Source of the DNA: Alphaproteobacteria bacterium AO1-B
Lineage (GTDB): Bacteria > Pseudomonadota > Alphaproteobacteria > Rhizobiales > Stappiaceae
Length of the DNA stretch: 64,000 nucleotides
Assembly: GCA_001890945.1 (NCBI GenBank)
Contig: MLAX01000006.1
Coordinates: 186,001-250,000, forward strand
Reading direction: 5' to 3'
In this document: positions 15,990-24,642 of the stretch, piece after piece
Numbering within the stretch: the stretch's first letter is position 1
Layout of the letters: every line of letters begins with the position of its first letter
Made by a program: the position numbers and the translations under genes
Notes under the pieces: generated by a model
Database searches by the model: none
The model's input: the letters and a program-made list of their open reading frames with translations, nothing else
What the model was told of the DNA's origin: nothing

Positions 15990-18625
15990 GCCGGAACTCC
16001 TTCCATTTCCTTGCGCTCGACACGGGCCCGCGGGCGTTGGAGCAGATAGATCAGACCAAGCAGCAGAAGGCCCGGAATGTAGATCAGCTCCTTTGGCATT
16101 TGCTCAAGAGACACTTGGGCTTTTGCGATCTGGACTGGGTCATCGCCGTAGAAATCGAAGTTGCCGAGTGTTTCGAAGAACGGTGTGCCCGGGAAGGGTT
16201 CATCCAGTTTCATCACGCCGTCTTCATCAAAGACGGTCAGACCAACAGCGGACAGGCGGGCTTCTGCATCCGGCTCATCACCGACGGTCAGGATGAAGGT
16301 CGTTTCCGCCTGTGATCCTGTATCGAAATCAGGGCCGTTCACGGTGATGCGGATCTCATCGCCTGGGTTAGCCTCGCCAACGGCCTCAACAAAACTGGTC
16401 GGTTGAACAATTTCGAACGGAGGCTGGATCCGGTTCATGAAGAAGTCCGGACGGAACAGGATGAAAGCAACAAGCACCAGAGCGATGCTCTCGTAGATGC
16501 GTGAGCGGGTGACGAAATAGCCCATGGTTCCGGCCGTGAAGGCCAATATGGCTATCGTTGCCATTATGAAGACCAGAATGCCCTGTCCCCAGCCAACGTC
16601 GATCAGAAGCAGATCGGTGTTGAAGATGAAGACGAACGGCAAGGCGACGGTTCTGAGCGAATAGAAGAACGCCGTAAAGCCGGTCTTGATCGCATCACCG
16701 CCCGACACCGCGGCCGCGGCAAAGGAGGCAAGACCCACCGGGGGGGTCACATCCGCCATGATGCCGAAGTAGAAGACGAACAGGTGAACCGCAATGAGCG
16801 GCACGATCAGGCCGGATTGAGCGCCGAGTTCAACGACAACACCGGCCATCAGCGAGGACACCACGATGTAGTTCGCCGTGGTCGGAAGTCCCATACCGAG
16901 GACCAGCGAGAGAAGTCCGACAAAGGCCAGCATCAGAACAAGATTGCCGCCAGAGACCAGCTCGACGAGGTCGGCCATCACCTGTCCGATACCTGTCAAA
17001 GTGACAGTACCAACAATGATGCCGGCGGTGGCTGTTGCCAGACCGATGCCGATCATGTTGCGGGCCCCGTCGATCATGCCCTTGGCGAGATCAACAACGC
17101 CTTCCTTGAACTCCTCGACCATCTTGTTTTCACCGCGGAAGATCGCCTTGATCGGCCGCTGGGTCAAAAGGATGACGAAGAGAAGGGTGGTTGCCCAGAA
17201 CGCGGAGAGGCCCGGAGACTTCTGCTCAATCATCAGGAAGTAGACAAGCACAACGATCGGCAGGAGGTAGTAAAGGCCGGACTTGTAGATGTCGGCGATC
17301 TCCGGAAGGACGATGTCCTTGGCATTCGGATCGTCCGGGTGCAGGTCGTCAACGCTTGCGGCAAGCTTCAGAAGCACGAGGTACGCAACGAAAACCAGAA
17401 CCGCGAGGATCCAGCTGGCGCCATCCGGCACCAGTGCTGTAATCCAGCCGATCGGGAACTTGATACCGTAACAAAGCGCAGCAAAACCTGCGAAGAAGAA
17501 GAACATGCCCAGGACAGTTCGTAGGGTGGACACGGTTTTATGGCCGATGGTCGGCATGTTCCGCTTCACCGCTTCCAGGTGCACGATGTAGACCAATGCG
17601 ATGTAGGAAATGACCGCCGGCAGGAAGGCGTGGGTAATCACCTCGACATAGGAAATGCCTACATATTCCACCATCAGGAAGGCGGCAGCACCCATGACCG
17701 GAGGCATGATCTGCCCGTTCACGGACGACGCAACTTCAACGGAACCGGCTTGTTCATTGGTAAAGCCAACCCGCTTCATCAGCGGAATGGTGAAAGTACC
17801 GGTGGTCACAACGTTCGCAATGGACGAACCGGAGATGAGGCCCGTTGCGGCTGACCCCACGACGGCCGCCTTAGCCGGGCCGCCTTTCAGGTGGCCGAGC
17901 GCTGCAAAGGCCATCTTGATGAAGTAGTTGCCCGCGCCCGCTTTATCGAGCAAGGCGCCGAATAGAACAAACAGGAATACGAACTTGGTGGAGACGCCAA
18001 GGGCAATCCCGAAGACACCCTCCGACGTGATCCACATATGGCTCATCGCCTTTTGCAGCGATGCGCCTTTCCAGCGCATGACTTCCGGGACCCATTGGGA
18101 GGAACCGAAAAAGACATAAAGGAGGAAGACGGTGGCGACGATGGCCATCGCAGGACCCAGGGTCCTGCGTGCAGCTTCAAACAGGATCAAGATGCCTGCG
18201 AGCGCAAACCATTTGTCGATGTCGTCGGCGAGACCGCCGTTGTTGACGATTTTCTCATAGAAGAAGAGGCCGTAGAGCGCGAGAAACGCACCGGACAGGG
18301 CCAGGATCCAATCCTGGATCGGGATGTGATGGCGTGGGCTGCTTTTCAAAGCCGGGTAGGCCATGAAGGCGAGGAAGATGGCAAAGGCAAGGTGGACCTG
18401 GCGGCTGTTGTTGATCAGGTCGCTGGGCAAAACATAATTGGCAAGGGGAGACGCAAGAAGAACCTGGAAAGCGGACCACGCCAAAGCGACAGCTGCCAGA
18501 AAGAACCCAATCGGGCCGGCAGGATTCCGCGAGCCGGAATCGGACGCTGCGACCAGTTCCTGAAGCTCTTCCTCAGACAGGCCACTCGACCCGGCCTTCT
18601 TGTTCGCCTGATACTCTTCAGACAT
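15986..18625 (-). CDS. TAXI-type TRAP fused permease with DUF3394 tail
   Basis: This 879-residue membrane protein fuses the small and large TRAP permease subunits. The large-subunit motifs GSAATGLISGSSIANVVTTG, IMPPVMGAAAFLM, GLPTTANYI and DVTPPVGLASFAAAAVSGG are all present. After about residue 690 comes a soluble stretch with FEIVQPTSFVEAV and YGDDPVQIAKAQV, which matches the DUF3394 tail of such permeases. The ATG at 18625 follows GGGGGAAC at good spacing, so the TTG further out is not used. It works with the TAXI binding protein upstream; the substrate is unknown. Confidence 0.88.
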   Translation of the reverse strand: MSEEYQANKKAGSSGLSEEELQELVAASDSGSRNPAGPIGFFLAAVALAWSAFQVLLASPLANYVLPSDLINNSRQVHLAFAIFLAFMAYPALKSSPRHHIPIQDWILALSGAFLALYGLFFYEKIVNNGGLADDIDKWFALAGILILFEAARRTLGPAMAIVATVFLLYVFFGSSQWVPEVMRWKGASLQKAMSHMWITSEGVFGIALGVSTKFVFLFVLFGALLDKAGAGNYFIKMAFAALGHLKGGPAKAAVVGSAATGLISGSSIANVVTTGTFTIPLMKRVGFTNEQAGSVEVASSVNGQIMPPVMGAAAFLMVEYVGISYVEVITHAFLPAVISYIALVYIVHLEAVKRNMPTIGHKTVSTLRTVLGMFFFFAGFAALCYGIKFPIGWITALVPDGASWILAVLVFVAYLVLLKLAASVDDLHPDDPNAKDIVLPEIADIYKSGLYYLLPIVVLVYFLMIEQKSPGLSAFWATTLLFVILLTQRPIKAIFRGENKMVEEFKEGVVDLAKGMIDGARNMIGIGLATATAGIIVGTVTLTGIGQVMADLVELVSGGNLVLMLAFVGLLSLVLGMGLPTTANYIVVSSLMAGVVVELGAQSGLIVPLIAVHLFVFYFGIMADVTPPVGLASFAAAAVSGGDAIKTGFTAFFYSLRTVALPFVFIFNTDLLLIDVGWGQGILVFIMATIAILAFTAGTMGYFVTRSRIYESIALVLVAFILFRPDFFMNRIQPPFEIVQPTSFVEAVGEANPGDEIRITVNGPDFDTGSQAETTFILTVGDEPDAEARLSAVGLTVFDEDGVMKLDEPFPGTPFFETLGNFDFYGDDPVQIAKAQVSLEQMPKELIYIPGLLLLGLIYLLQRPRARVERKEMEGVPA

Positions 18626-18761
18626 CAAATGTTCCCCCGTTTGTCCGGCCCCCAATTCGCCGGTCCGATAATTCCCAAGATCCTATGAGCGAAGCTGCTC
18701 AGGACAAAGACATGTTTTGAAAACAGCACGCGATCTTCTGTGTTGAATGGCTGTGCTGACA

Positions 18762-18790
18762 AAAGGCCCGGAAGCTTGCTCCCGGGCCCA
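18762..18790 (-). terminator. Hairpin between the TAXI binding protein and the permease
   Basis: On the minus strand GGCCCGG (about 18788-18782) pairs with CCGGGCC (about 18771-18765) and is followed by TTTTGT. It is the third TRAP operon of the window with a hairpin after the binding-protein gene. Confidence 0.65.
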
Positions 18791-18807
18791 TGTTTCAGAA
18801 GGTCGGA

Positions 18808-19776
18808 TTAGTTGATCCAGCCTTTTTCTTTGTAGTACTTCGCAGCACCTGGATGCAGCGGAGCGGACAGACCGTCCTGAGCCATTTCTTCCGGCTTCAG
18901 GTTGGCGAACGCCGGGTGCAGCTTCTTGAAGGCATCGAAGTTTTCGAAGACCGACTTGACCAGGGTGTAAACAGTGTCTTCAGACACGTTGGAAGAGGTC
19001 ACGAAGGTTGCGCCTACACCGAAGGTACCGGTGTCAGCATCGTTGCCGCGGTACATGCCGCCCGGGATGGTGGCGGTGCGGTAGTAGCTGTTGTTAGCAA
19101 CCAGCTTGTCGACAGCGTCGCCGCCAACGGTCACGAGTACGGAGTCACACGCTGTGGTGGCTTCCTGGATGGAACCGGACGGGTGACCAACGGTGTAGAC
19201 CATTGCATCGATCTGGTTGTCACACAGAGCTGCGGACTGCTCGGCAGCTTTCAGCTCGGTTGCGAGCGCAAAATCGTCCGCAGTCCAGCCTTTGGCTTCC
19301 ATCAGAACTTCCATGGTTCCGCGCTGACCGGAGCCCGGGTTACCGATGTTGACGCGCTTGCCCTTCAGGTCATCAAAAGTTTTGATGCCGGAATCTGCGC
19401 GAGCCACAACAGTGAACGGCTCCGGGTGTACGGAGAACACGGCGCGCAGCTCTTCGAACGGACCTTTGTCTTCGAACTTGGATGTGCCGTTGTAGGCATG
19501 GAACTGCCAGTCAGACTGGGCAACACCAAACTCCAGCTCGCCTTCACGGATGGTGTTGATGTTGTACACAGAACCACCAGTGGATTCGACCGAGCAGCGG
19601 ATGCCGTGGTCTTTGCGATCCCGGTTCACCAGGCGGCAGATTGCGCCACCGGTCGGGTAATAAACACCTGTGACACCGCCGGTGCCGATGGTGATGAATT
19701 CTTCCGCGGCAGCTGCGCCGGTGAAGGCGATGCTGGTCGCAAGAACAGCACCTGCAAGGTTCAGTTTCATCATCAT
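18808..19776 (-). CDS. TAXI-family TRAP solute-binding protein
   Basis: This 322-residue periplasmic protein has a signal peptide ending AAAAEE and then [20 protein letters not shown], the characteristic TAXI opening. The internal phrases [19 protein letters not shown] and [14 protein letters not shown] also fit the family. Known TAXI proteins bind glutamate and other small acids; the ligand here is not predictable. Three consecutive ATG codons open the frame and GAGGGAAG lies about 12 bases before the first. An RpiR-family gene lies 52 bases upstream on the same strand. Confidence 0.88.
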   Translation of the reverse strand: MMMKLNLAGAVLATSIAFTGAAAAEEFITIGTGGVTGVYYPTGGAICRLVNRDRKDHGIRCSVESTGGSVYNINTIREGELEFGVAQSDWQFHAYNGTSKFEDKGPFEELRAVFSVHPEPFTVVARADSGIKTFDDLKGKRVNIGNPGSGQRGTMEVLMEAKGWTADDFALATELKAAEQSAALCDNQIDAMVYTVGHPSGSIQEATTACDSVLVTVGGDAVDKLVANNSYYRTATIPGGMYRGNDADTGTFGVGATFVTSSNVSEDTVYTLVKSVFENFDAFKKLHPAFANLKPEEMAQDGLSAPLHPGAAKYYKEKGWIN

Positions 19777-19828
19777 TTGACTAGGCTTCCCTCTATTTCA
19801 GTTTTTGTTCCAGAGCGGTCCAACCACC

Positions 19829-20692
19829 CTAGACATTTTCAAGTTCATCGAGCAAGCGATTGTGCCTGTCGACATTTTGGATCCGGGCTTCCGCCTCGGA
19901 ACCGGCTCGCGCGACCAGCATGCCCGTGATGGTCTCAATGAGAACGAGCGTGGCCGCGTAAGATGAGAAAAAGTGTGGACTTTCAGTGCGCTGAATGAAG
20001 TGATGGTCTGCGAATTGCAACCCTGGAAACGCATGACTGTCGGTCAGGACGATCACTTTCGCACCGTTTTCTGCTGCAAGTTCCGCCGCCCGGACCGAGC
20101 GGTGGGCATACGGGTGTTTAGACACGATCACGATGCAATCGTCCTTGGTCAGACTTGCAAGTGCACCGCCCAGGGATGCGCCATTGCGCCCCGCCACGAT
20201 CCAGCGGTCGTTGAACCAGTTGGCGAGATACGCAAAGTAATCGGCAAAGCCGGCTGAAGCGAGCGCCCCGACAACAACGGTTCTGCGCGCCTTTGACAGG
20301 CAGTCGACAACCTGTTCCAGTCGAACCGGATCAATGTCGTCGACGAGCGCCTTGATGTTGTCGACACAGGCAGCCGCCTGACGGGGCAACAAGGGCTGAT
20401 CCGCCTCGTTTCGAAGCTGGCGGGCCTTGTCCTGAAAACTGCTGCCGCGCTGGCTAAGTTCCATCCGCGCCTGTTCGCGCAAGGCTTCGTAGTCGGTAAA
20501 ACCGATGGCCCGCGCTAGCCGGGTGTAGCTGGCAGGGGAGACACCGCTTGCCGCCGCGATCGCTCGCAGGCTGCGCGTTGCGATTTCAAGCTGGTTGTCT
20601 GCAAGGTAATCCGCGGCCGTCCGCAAGGTCTCGCTGAGGTCAGCGTAATTTGCTGTGATGGCAGCCCGGATTTGTGGTCGCGCAGATGTCAT
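19829..20692 (-). CDS. RpiR-family transcriptional regulator
   Basis: This 287-residue regulator has the RpiR N-terminal helix-turn-helix (RAIAAASGVSPASYTRLARAI, near residues 42-62) and a C-terminal SIS sugar-phosphate domain (RRTVVVGALASAGFADYFAYL and VIVSKHPYAHRSVRAAELA). It precedes the TAXI transporter genes and probably controls them. A SIS domain implies a phosphosugar or similar effector, unlike the usual TAXI acids; this mismatch is unexplained. The palindrome at 20733-20746, 41 bases upstream, may be its operator. Confidence 0.87.
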   Translation of the reverse strand: MTSARPQIRAAITANYADLSETLRTAADYLADNQLEIATRSLRAIAAASGVSPASYTRLARAIGFTDYEALREQARMELSQRGSSFQDKARQLRNEADQPLLPRQAAACVDNIKALVDDIDPVRLEQVVDCLSKARRTVVVGALASAGFADYFAYLANWFNDRWIVAGRNGASLGGALASLTKDDCIVIVSKHPYAHRSVRAAELAAENGAKVIVLTDSHAFPGLQFADHHFIQRTESPHFFSSYAATLVLIETITGMLVARAGSEAEARIQNVDRHNRLLDELENV

Positions 20693-20732
20693 GCGCGCAC
20701 TGTTTCATTTGTTTTTTTGATTGTCAATTTCT

Positions 20733-20746
20733 GAAACAATTGTTTC
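20733..20746. promoter_or_regulatory. RpiR operator candidate
   Basis: GAAACAATTGTTTC is a perfect 14-base palindrome 41 bases upstream of the RpiR gene. The nearby TGTTTCA at 20701-20707 repeats one arm. Similar A/T-rich GAAA-TTTC palindromes are bound by several RpiR proteins. Confidence 0.6.
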
Positions 20747-20873
20747 GTCGTATTCGAAATTTTGCATAGGAGATAAGTCGGGTCACGTTGGGTGACACAG
20801 CGTGCTTCGGGACCGGCAAAAGGCTGTTGAAACATAGGAAATGTAAAGGGAAATCACAGAGTGCAGGTGCGGG

Positions 20874-21293
20874 CTACTCGACGATGGTCTCGCAGTAGGC
20901 CTTCACCTTCTCAAGCGGCATGGAAGTGCTCTGGACTTCCATCCGGAGGATTTTGCCGTCAGCCCGCGTCAAGATCGCCAGATTGCATTCGTCTTTCAGC
21001 GGCTTCGGGTTCTTCTTTTCCGTATAGGTTCGCTCGTTGATGGACGACCAATAGTAAACGAGCTCCTTGGGATCTCCGCCCGGATAGTTGATCGGATCGG
21101 CTCCTTTCGGGATTGCATCATAGGCAATCACGTCCGAGGGCGGGCCGTATTTGAGAAAGAAGTCTGCCGACGGTTTGCCGACATAAGTGCTTTTGAATTC
21201 GGGATTTGTCGAGGTCTGGCATGCGGCAAGCCCCAGGCACAAGAGTGCCATGAGGGCTTTTCCTTTTGCGGGAATGTGGCGTCCGCTGATCAT
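20874..21293 (-). CDS. Small putative lipoprotein
   Basis: This 139-residue protein begins with a lipoprotein signal: hydrophobic MALLCLGLAAC with the lipobox cysteine at residue 25. The mature part contains FLKYGPPSDVIAYD and YYWSS, which recall SmpA/BamE-like small lipoproteins, but I cannot name a family. It closes the minus-strand signalling operon, 33 bases after the STAS gene, so it might be an envelope component of that pathway. A 181-base gap with the RpiR palindrome follows. Confidence 0.7.
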   Translation of the reverse strand: MISGRHIPAKGKALMALLCLGLAACQTSTNPEFKSTYVGKPSADFFLKYGPPSDVIAYDAIPKGADPINYPGGDPKELVYYWSSINERTYTEKKNPKPLKDECNLAILTRADGKILRMEVQSTSMPLEKVKAYCETIVE

Positions 21294-21326
21294 GTCCGAT
21301 TTCCCGGCCGCTGCGATGTGCAGCCG

Positions 21327-21665
21327 TCAGTTGATTTGCAGCTCGAGAGACTTGTGCAGACGCTGAAGGTTACGCAGGGACTTGGACTGCCACGGAATGG
21401 CTTTGGAGCCGAGAACACGCACACCGATTTCCGGTTGCTTGCGGATCTCGATGGTGAACTTTGCAAGGAGGTTGATGCCGGAACTGTTGAGGAATTCCAG
21501 ACCGGTCAGGTCAAGTACGATTTCTTCCGGTTTGGAATCGAGCACATTGTTCATGAGTTCCAGGATTGGCGCATACGCCTCCGTACCAGACAGACGCATC
21601 GTGCCTTCATAATGGATCTTCGACCCTTCTGCCCAGACACGGTAGTCGTTGGTGCTGATTTCCAT
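21327..21665 (-). CDS. STAS-like anti-anti-sigma protein (slr1659 type)
   Basis: This 112-residue protein has the STAS core EEIVLDLTGLEFLNSSGINLL. Ser61/Ser62 in LNSSG are at the site that is phosphorylated by partner kinases in SpoIIAA/RsbV proteins. The remaining sequence fits the slr1659-type branch, usually found next to slr1658-type HATPases as here. It should switch between a phosphorylated and a free form, the free form binding the HATPase. Its output target is not encoded beside it. Confidence 0.78.
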   Translation of the reverse strand: MEISTNDYRVWAEGSKIHYEGTMRLSGTEAYAPILELMNNVLDSKPEEIVLDLTGLEFLNSSGINLLAKFTIEIRKQPEIGVRVLGSKAIPWQSKSLRNLQRLHKSLELQIN

Positions 21666-21696
21666 TCTAATCGTTCCCTCGGAATTATGTACGCGC

Positions 21697-22242
21697 TCAG
21701 GAGAATGTCAGCGCAGCTACAGTTTTCAAGTTGACCGAACCATTACTGGCATCCGGCGTGAAGCGCCAGCCGAGTTTTGCATCATAATCGCTCATAAGCG
21801 TCAAAAGCCCAAGTCCGGACCCGGAGGAGTCTAGATCGGTCGCGTTGGCTTCAATGCGTTCCAGAAGAAGTTCGCCCGGGTCTCGTGCCAGGATTTCCGT
21901 CAAAAGCTCCTGAAACTTCTCCGCCGTGGCCGGATCGATCACATTGGAAATCTCGGATTCGAAATGATTTCCGTCCAGTGAGCAGCTGATCTCGATGTTG
22001 CCATCGTGGCGGAACTTCACTGCATTCTCCAATATTTCGTTCAGCAAGTAGCCGATGCTGTGCCGGGCGTCGACCTGATCGACCCCCTTTGCACAGCATT
22101 TTGCAAAATAATCGCCAAGAAAATCGGAGGTTGTTCCGCAGTGTTGCCAACTCAGCTCCAGCGGTTCTGCGGCGAGGGTGATGTGGAGCGTGGTTGCTGA
22201 CGGCCCATTCGTCAGCTCGGCGTGTCCGAATGTCACTGTCAT
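21697..22242 (-). CDS. HATPase-domain partner-switching protein (slr1658 type)
   Basis: This 181-residue protein has an intact N-box, LLNEILENAVKFR (N68, E72, N73), and a glycine box SGSGLGLLTLMSDY, so it can probably bind ATP. It is the likely kinase/antagonist of the STAS protein 31 bases downstream. The start lies 3 bases after the stop of the SpoIIE-type phosphatase gene. Together the three make a phosphatase-kinase-STAS set of the RsbU-RsbW-RsbV logic. Confidence 0.8.
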   Translation of the reverse strand: MTVTFGHAELTNGPSATTLHITLAAEPLELSWQHCGTTSDFLGDYFAKCCAKGVDQVDARHSIGYLLNEILENAVKFRHDGNIEISCSLDGNHFESEISNVIDPATAEKFQELLTEILARDPGELLLERIEANATDLDSSGSGLGLLTLMSDYDAKLGWRFTPDASNGSVNLKTVAALTFS

Positions 22243-22245
22243 AGC

Positions 22246-24642
22246 CTACCTGTGCTTCATCACCACAAGGGTAATGTCATCAAACATTTTTTGTGTGTCA
22301 ATGTGTGCTTTAACTTCTGCCAGTATCGCCTCAATAATGGCCTTGGCTGGTTTGCCGGCATTGGCTTTGGCACAGGCGCACATCCTGTCGAAGCCGTAAA
22401 GAACGCCGTCCGGGTTTTCCGCCTCTGTCACACCGTCCGTGTGCAGCAGGAGAACATCATCCGGACCGAAATTCAGGACTTCGGTTTGCACAAATGGTGC
22501 AATGTCCGCTTCAAGGCCAACCGGGAAACCGAGTTCGACCGTATCGATCCGTTCGACATTGCCATTCGCCCGGATAATCAGCACTTCCTCATGCTGCCCG
22601 GAGAGCGTGACCTTGCCGTCCTCGTAATCAACGAAGGCGAGGGTCATGTGCTTGTCGGAGTTGGTCCGCGCAATGTTCTTGTAAAGCGCCCGGTTGAGCA
22701 CTTCGAGGAAAGCAATTGGGTCGTTGTCGCCCTTTTCCTGCAAGGCCCGGGCAACTGACTGCACCATGAGCATCAGGACGCCACTTTCCAGCCCGTGTCC
22801 GGTCACGTCGCCGATGCCAACTTTCACCCGGCCGCCGTCATGGAGAACGTCATAGTAATCGCCGCCGACTTCATCCGCCGGCTCCATATAGGCAGCGATT
22901 TCAATCTGGGCGATGCCTTCCAGCTCACTGCGCCGCGGCAGCACCATCTCCTGGATGCGTTTCGCCACATCGAGTTCAGCGCCAAGACGCAGGTTTTCGT
23001 TCTGGAGACGCTTGTTGAGCGCAACGATTTCCTTGTTGGCGGTTTCCAGTTTGCCGGTGCGCTCTTCGACCAGTTTTTCAAGATTTTCCGTATGATAGCT
23101 GATTTCCTCAGCCATCCGGTTGAAGGCCGTGCCCACGGCACCGACCTCATCCTTGCTCGGGATTTTCACCCGGACGGAATAGTCCTTGTTTTGAAGGGCG
23201 CGGGCCGCGTCTGCAAGGGCGCTTAGGCCGGCGGTAATCCGGCCAGAAATCGCATAAACAGCAATGAACACGATCACCAAGCTGATCAGCAGGGCTGCGA
23301 TCTGCCATTGAACGATGCTGCGGGTGGCGTCGGATATTTCCTCTTGCACCTCGCCAAGCGTTTCGTACATTTCCCCTTCAGAAACGAGGAAGCCGAGAGT
23401 CAGGCTCTCTGAGACAATTGTTGAGCCGTTCCAGAGGTTCACCGGGTCGAGGCGTTTCAAAACAACGATAAAGTTTTCCGGCCCATTGCCTTCATCAATT
23501 TCGAGGGTTTTGATCACCGTATTGGCGTCTTCTGGTAACAAAAGGTTCGAGATCGCGGGATACCGGCTTTGATTCAAGAAGCGGTTGATCCCAGTTACGC
23601 CCTGACCCGTTGCATCGACTGAGATGAGGCCGAGTTTTTCTGCGCCAACTTCACTCACGGCAATAACATTGCCAGCGGAGCTGGTCAGAAAGCCAAAGCC
23701 CGTGTCAGCAATCTGCACGTTCTCAACCAATTCGCCGAACTGGTCGAGCGTTACATCAACAGCCGCCATCCCGGCGACGTCAGACCGGTCCTGGGTCCAC
23801 AGCGGTTCGAAGAAGCTGACAATCAGAGCGCCTGTGATTGCGTCGATGTAAGGCTCTGTTGCAACAATGTTTCGGTCGACCGGGCGGGAAGAGGGGTCGC
23901 TGATCCAGTTCTGCCAGCCCTCATAAACGCCGGGAAAGAAGAAATCCCAAAAGTTCTCTTCGTTGTGGCCCGGATACAGCCGATCAAAGGTTTGCGCTTG
24001 AGTGGTATAGGGCGTCGTCCGCATGATCGGCGTATCTTTGGGGCCGACATAATACATCTGCAGCTTCTGCGAACCCGATGACATCAGGGCAGGGGCCACC
24101 AGGTTGAAGGCGGCGCTGTCAATGACTTCCTCTCTGGCACTGGGCAGGAGGTTGCCGTCATCATCAAGCAAATAGCCCCAGATGCTGACAACAGACGGAC
24201 CAGCAAGGTTCTGAGCCCAACCGCCTTGCGGATCAAAGGTGATGTCCTGATCGCCCAGTTCCGGGTCACTTTCCACCGCTTCGCCGATCCGGATTTCCGT
24301 CTCCGGATGGTCGATCAAGGCCTGCAGCGAGCTGCCGAGGGTCTCAACTTCGGAGTATGTCTGATCGAGAAGGAGGTTCGTGCGAAGCGCTGTCGTGTCG
24401 ATATAGGTGTTGAGGTATTCCTGCGTTGCCTCCGTCAGACCCTGGCTCACAGTTGCGGTTGCATCTCTGGAAAGCCGTTGCACGTTCCAGATGGCAACAC
24501 CACCGGCCAGCATGATGTCGAACAACACGGCCGCCCCGACCACAAGCAGGAACTTGGCGCGAAAACTGTGCCGGGAAAAACGGCCGATCTCTTCTTCCTG
24601 ATCGGCCTTGTCCGCGGTCGCGGGAGACTGGGTCTGTGTCAT
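22246..24642 (-). CDS. Membrane SpoIIE-type PP2C phosphatase with periplasmic sensor and HAMP
   Basis: This 798-residue receptor has a membrane segment near residues 30-53, a periplasmic region of about 385 residues that looks Cache-like, a second membrane segment near 440-462, a HAMP linker, a coiled coil near 520-560 and a SpoIIE/PP2C catalytic domain to the end. Metal-site motifs EVGGDYYDV, IGDVTGHGLESG, HTDGVTEAE and DDITLVV are intact. It should dephosphorylate STAS partners in response to an outside signal. The ATG at 24642 overlaps the methyltransferase stop as ATGA, so the longer frame from 24678 is rejected. Confidence 0.87.
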   Translation of the reverse strand: MTQTQSPATADKADQEEEIGRFSRHSFRAKFLLVVGAAVLFDIMLAGGVAIWNVQRLSRDATATVSQGLTEATQEYLNTYIDTTALRTNLLLDQTYSEVETLGSSLQALIDHPETEIRIGEAVESDPELGDQDITFDPQGGWAQNLAGPSVVSIWGYLLDDDGNLLPSAREEVIDSAAFNLVAPALMSSGSQKLQMYYVGPKDTPIMRTTPYTTQAQTFDRLYPGHNEENFWDFFFPGVYEGWQNWISDPSSRPVDRNIVATEPYIDAITGALIVSFFEPLWTQDRSDVAGMAAVDVTLDQFGELVENVQIADTGFGFLTSSAGNVIAVSEVGAEKLGLISVDATGQGVTGINRFLNQSRYPAISNLLLPEDANTVIKTLEIDEGNGPENFIVVLKRLDPVNLWNGSTIVSESLTLGFLVSEGEMYETLGEVQEEISDATRSIVQWQIAALLISLVIVFIAVYAISGRITAGLSALADAARALQNKDYSVRVKIPSKDEVGAVGTAFNRMAEEISYHTENLEKLVEERTGKLETANKEIVALNKRLQNENLRLGAELDVAKRIQEMVLPRRSELEGIAQIEIAAYMEPADEVGGDYYDVLHDGGRVKVGIGDVTGHGLESGVLMLMVQSVARALQEKGDNDPIAFLEVLNRALYKNIARTNSDKHMTLAFVDYEDGKVTLSGQHEEVLIIRANGNVERIDTVELGFPVGLEADIAPFVQTEVLNFGPDDVLLLHTDGVTEAENPDGVLYGFDRMCACAKANAGKPAKAIIEAILAEVKAHIDTQKMFDDITLVVMKHR

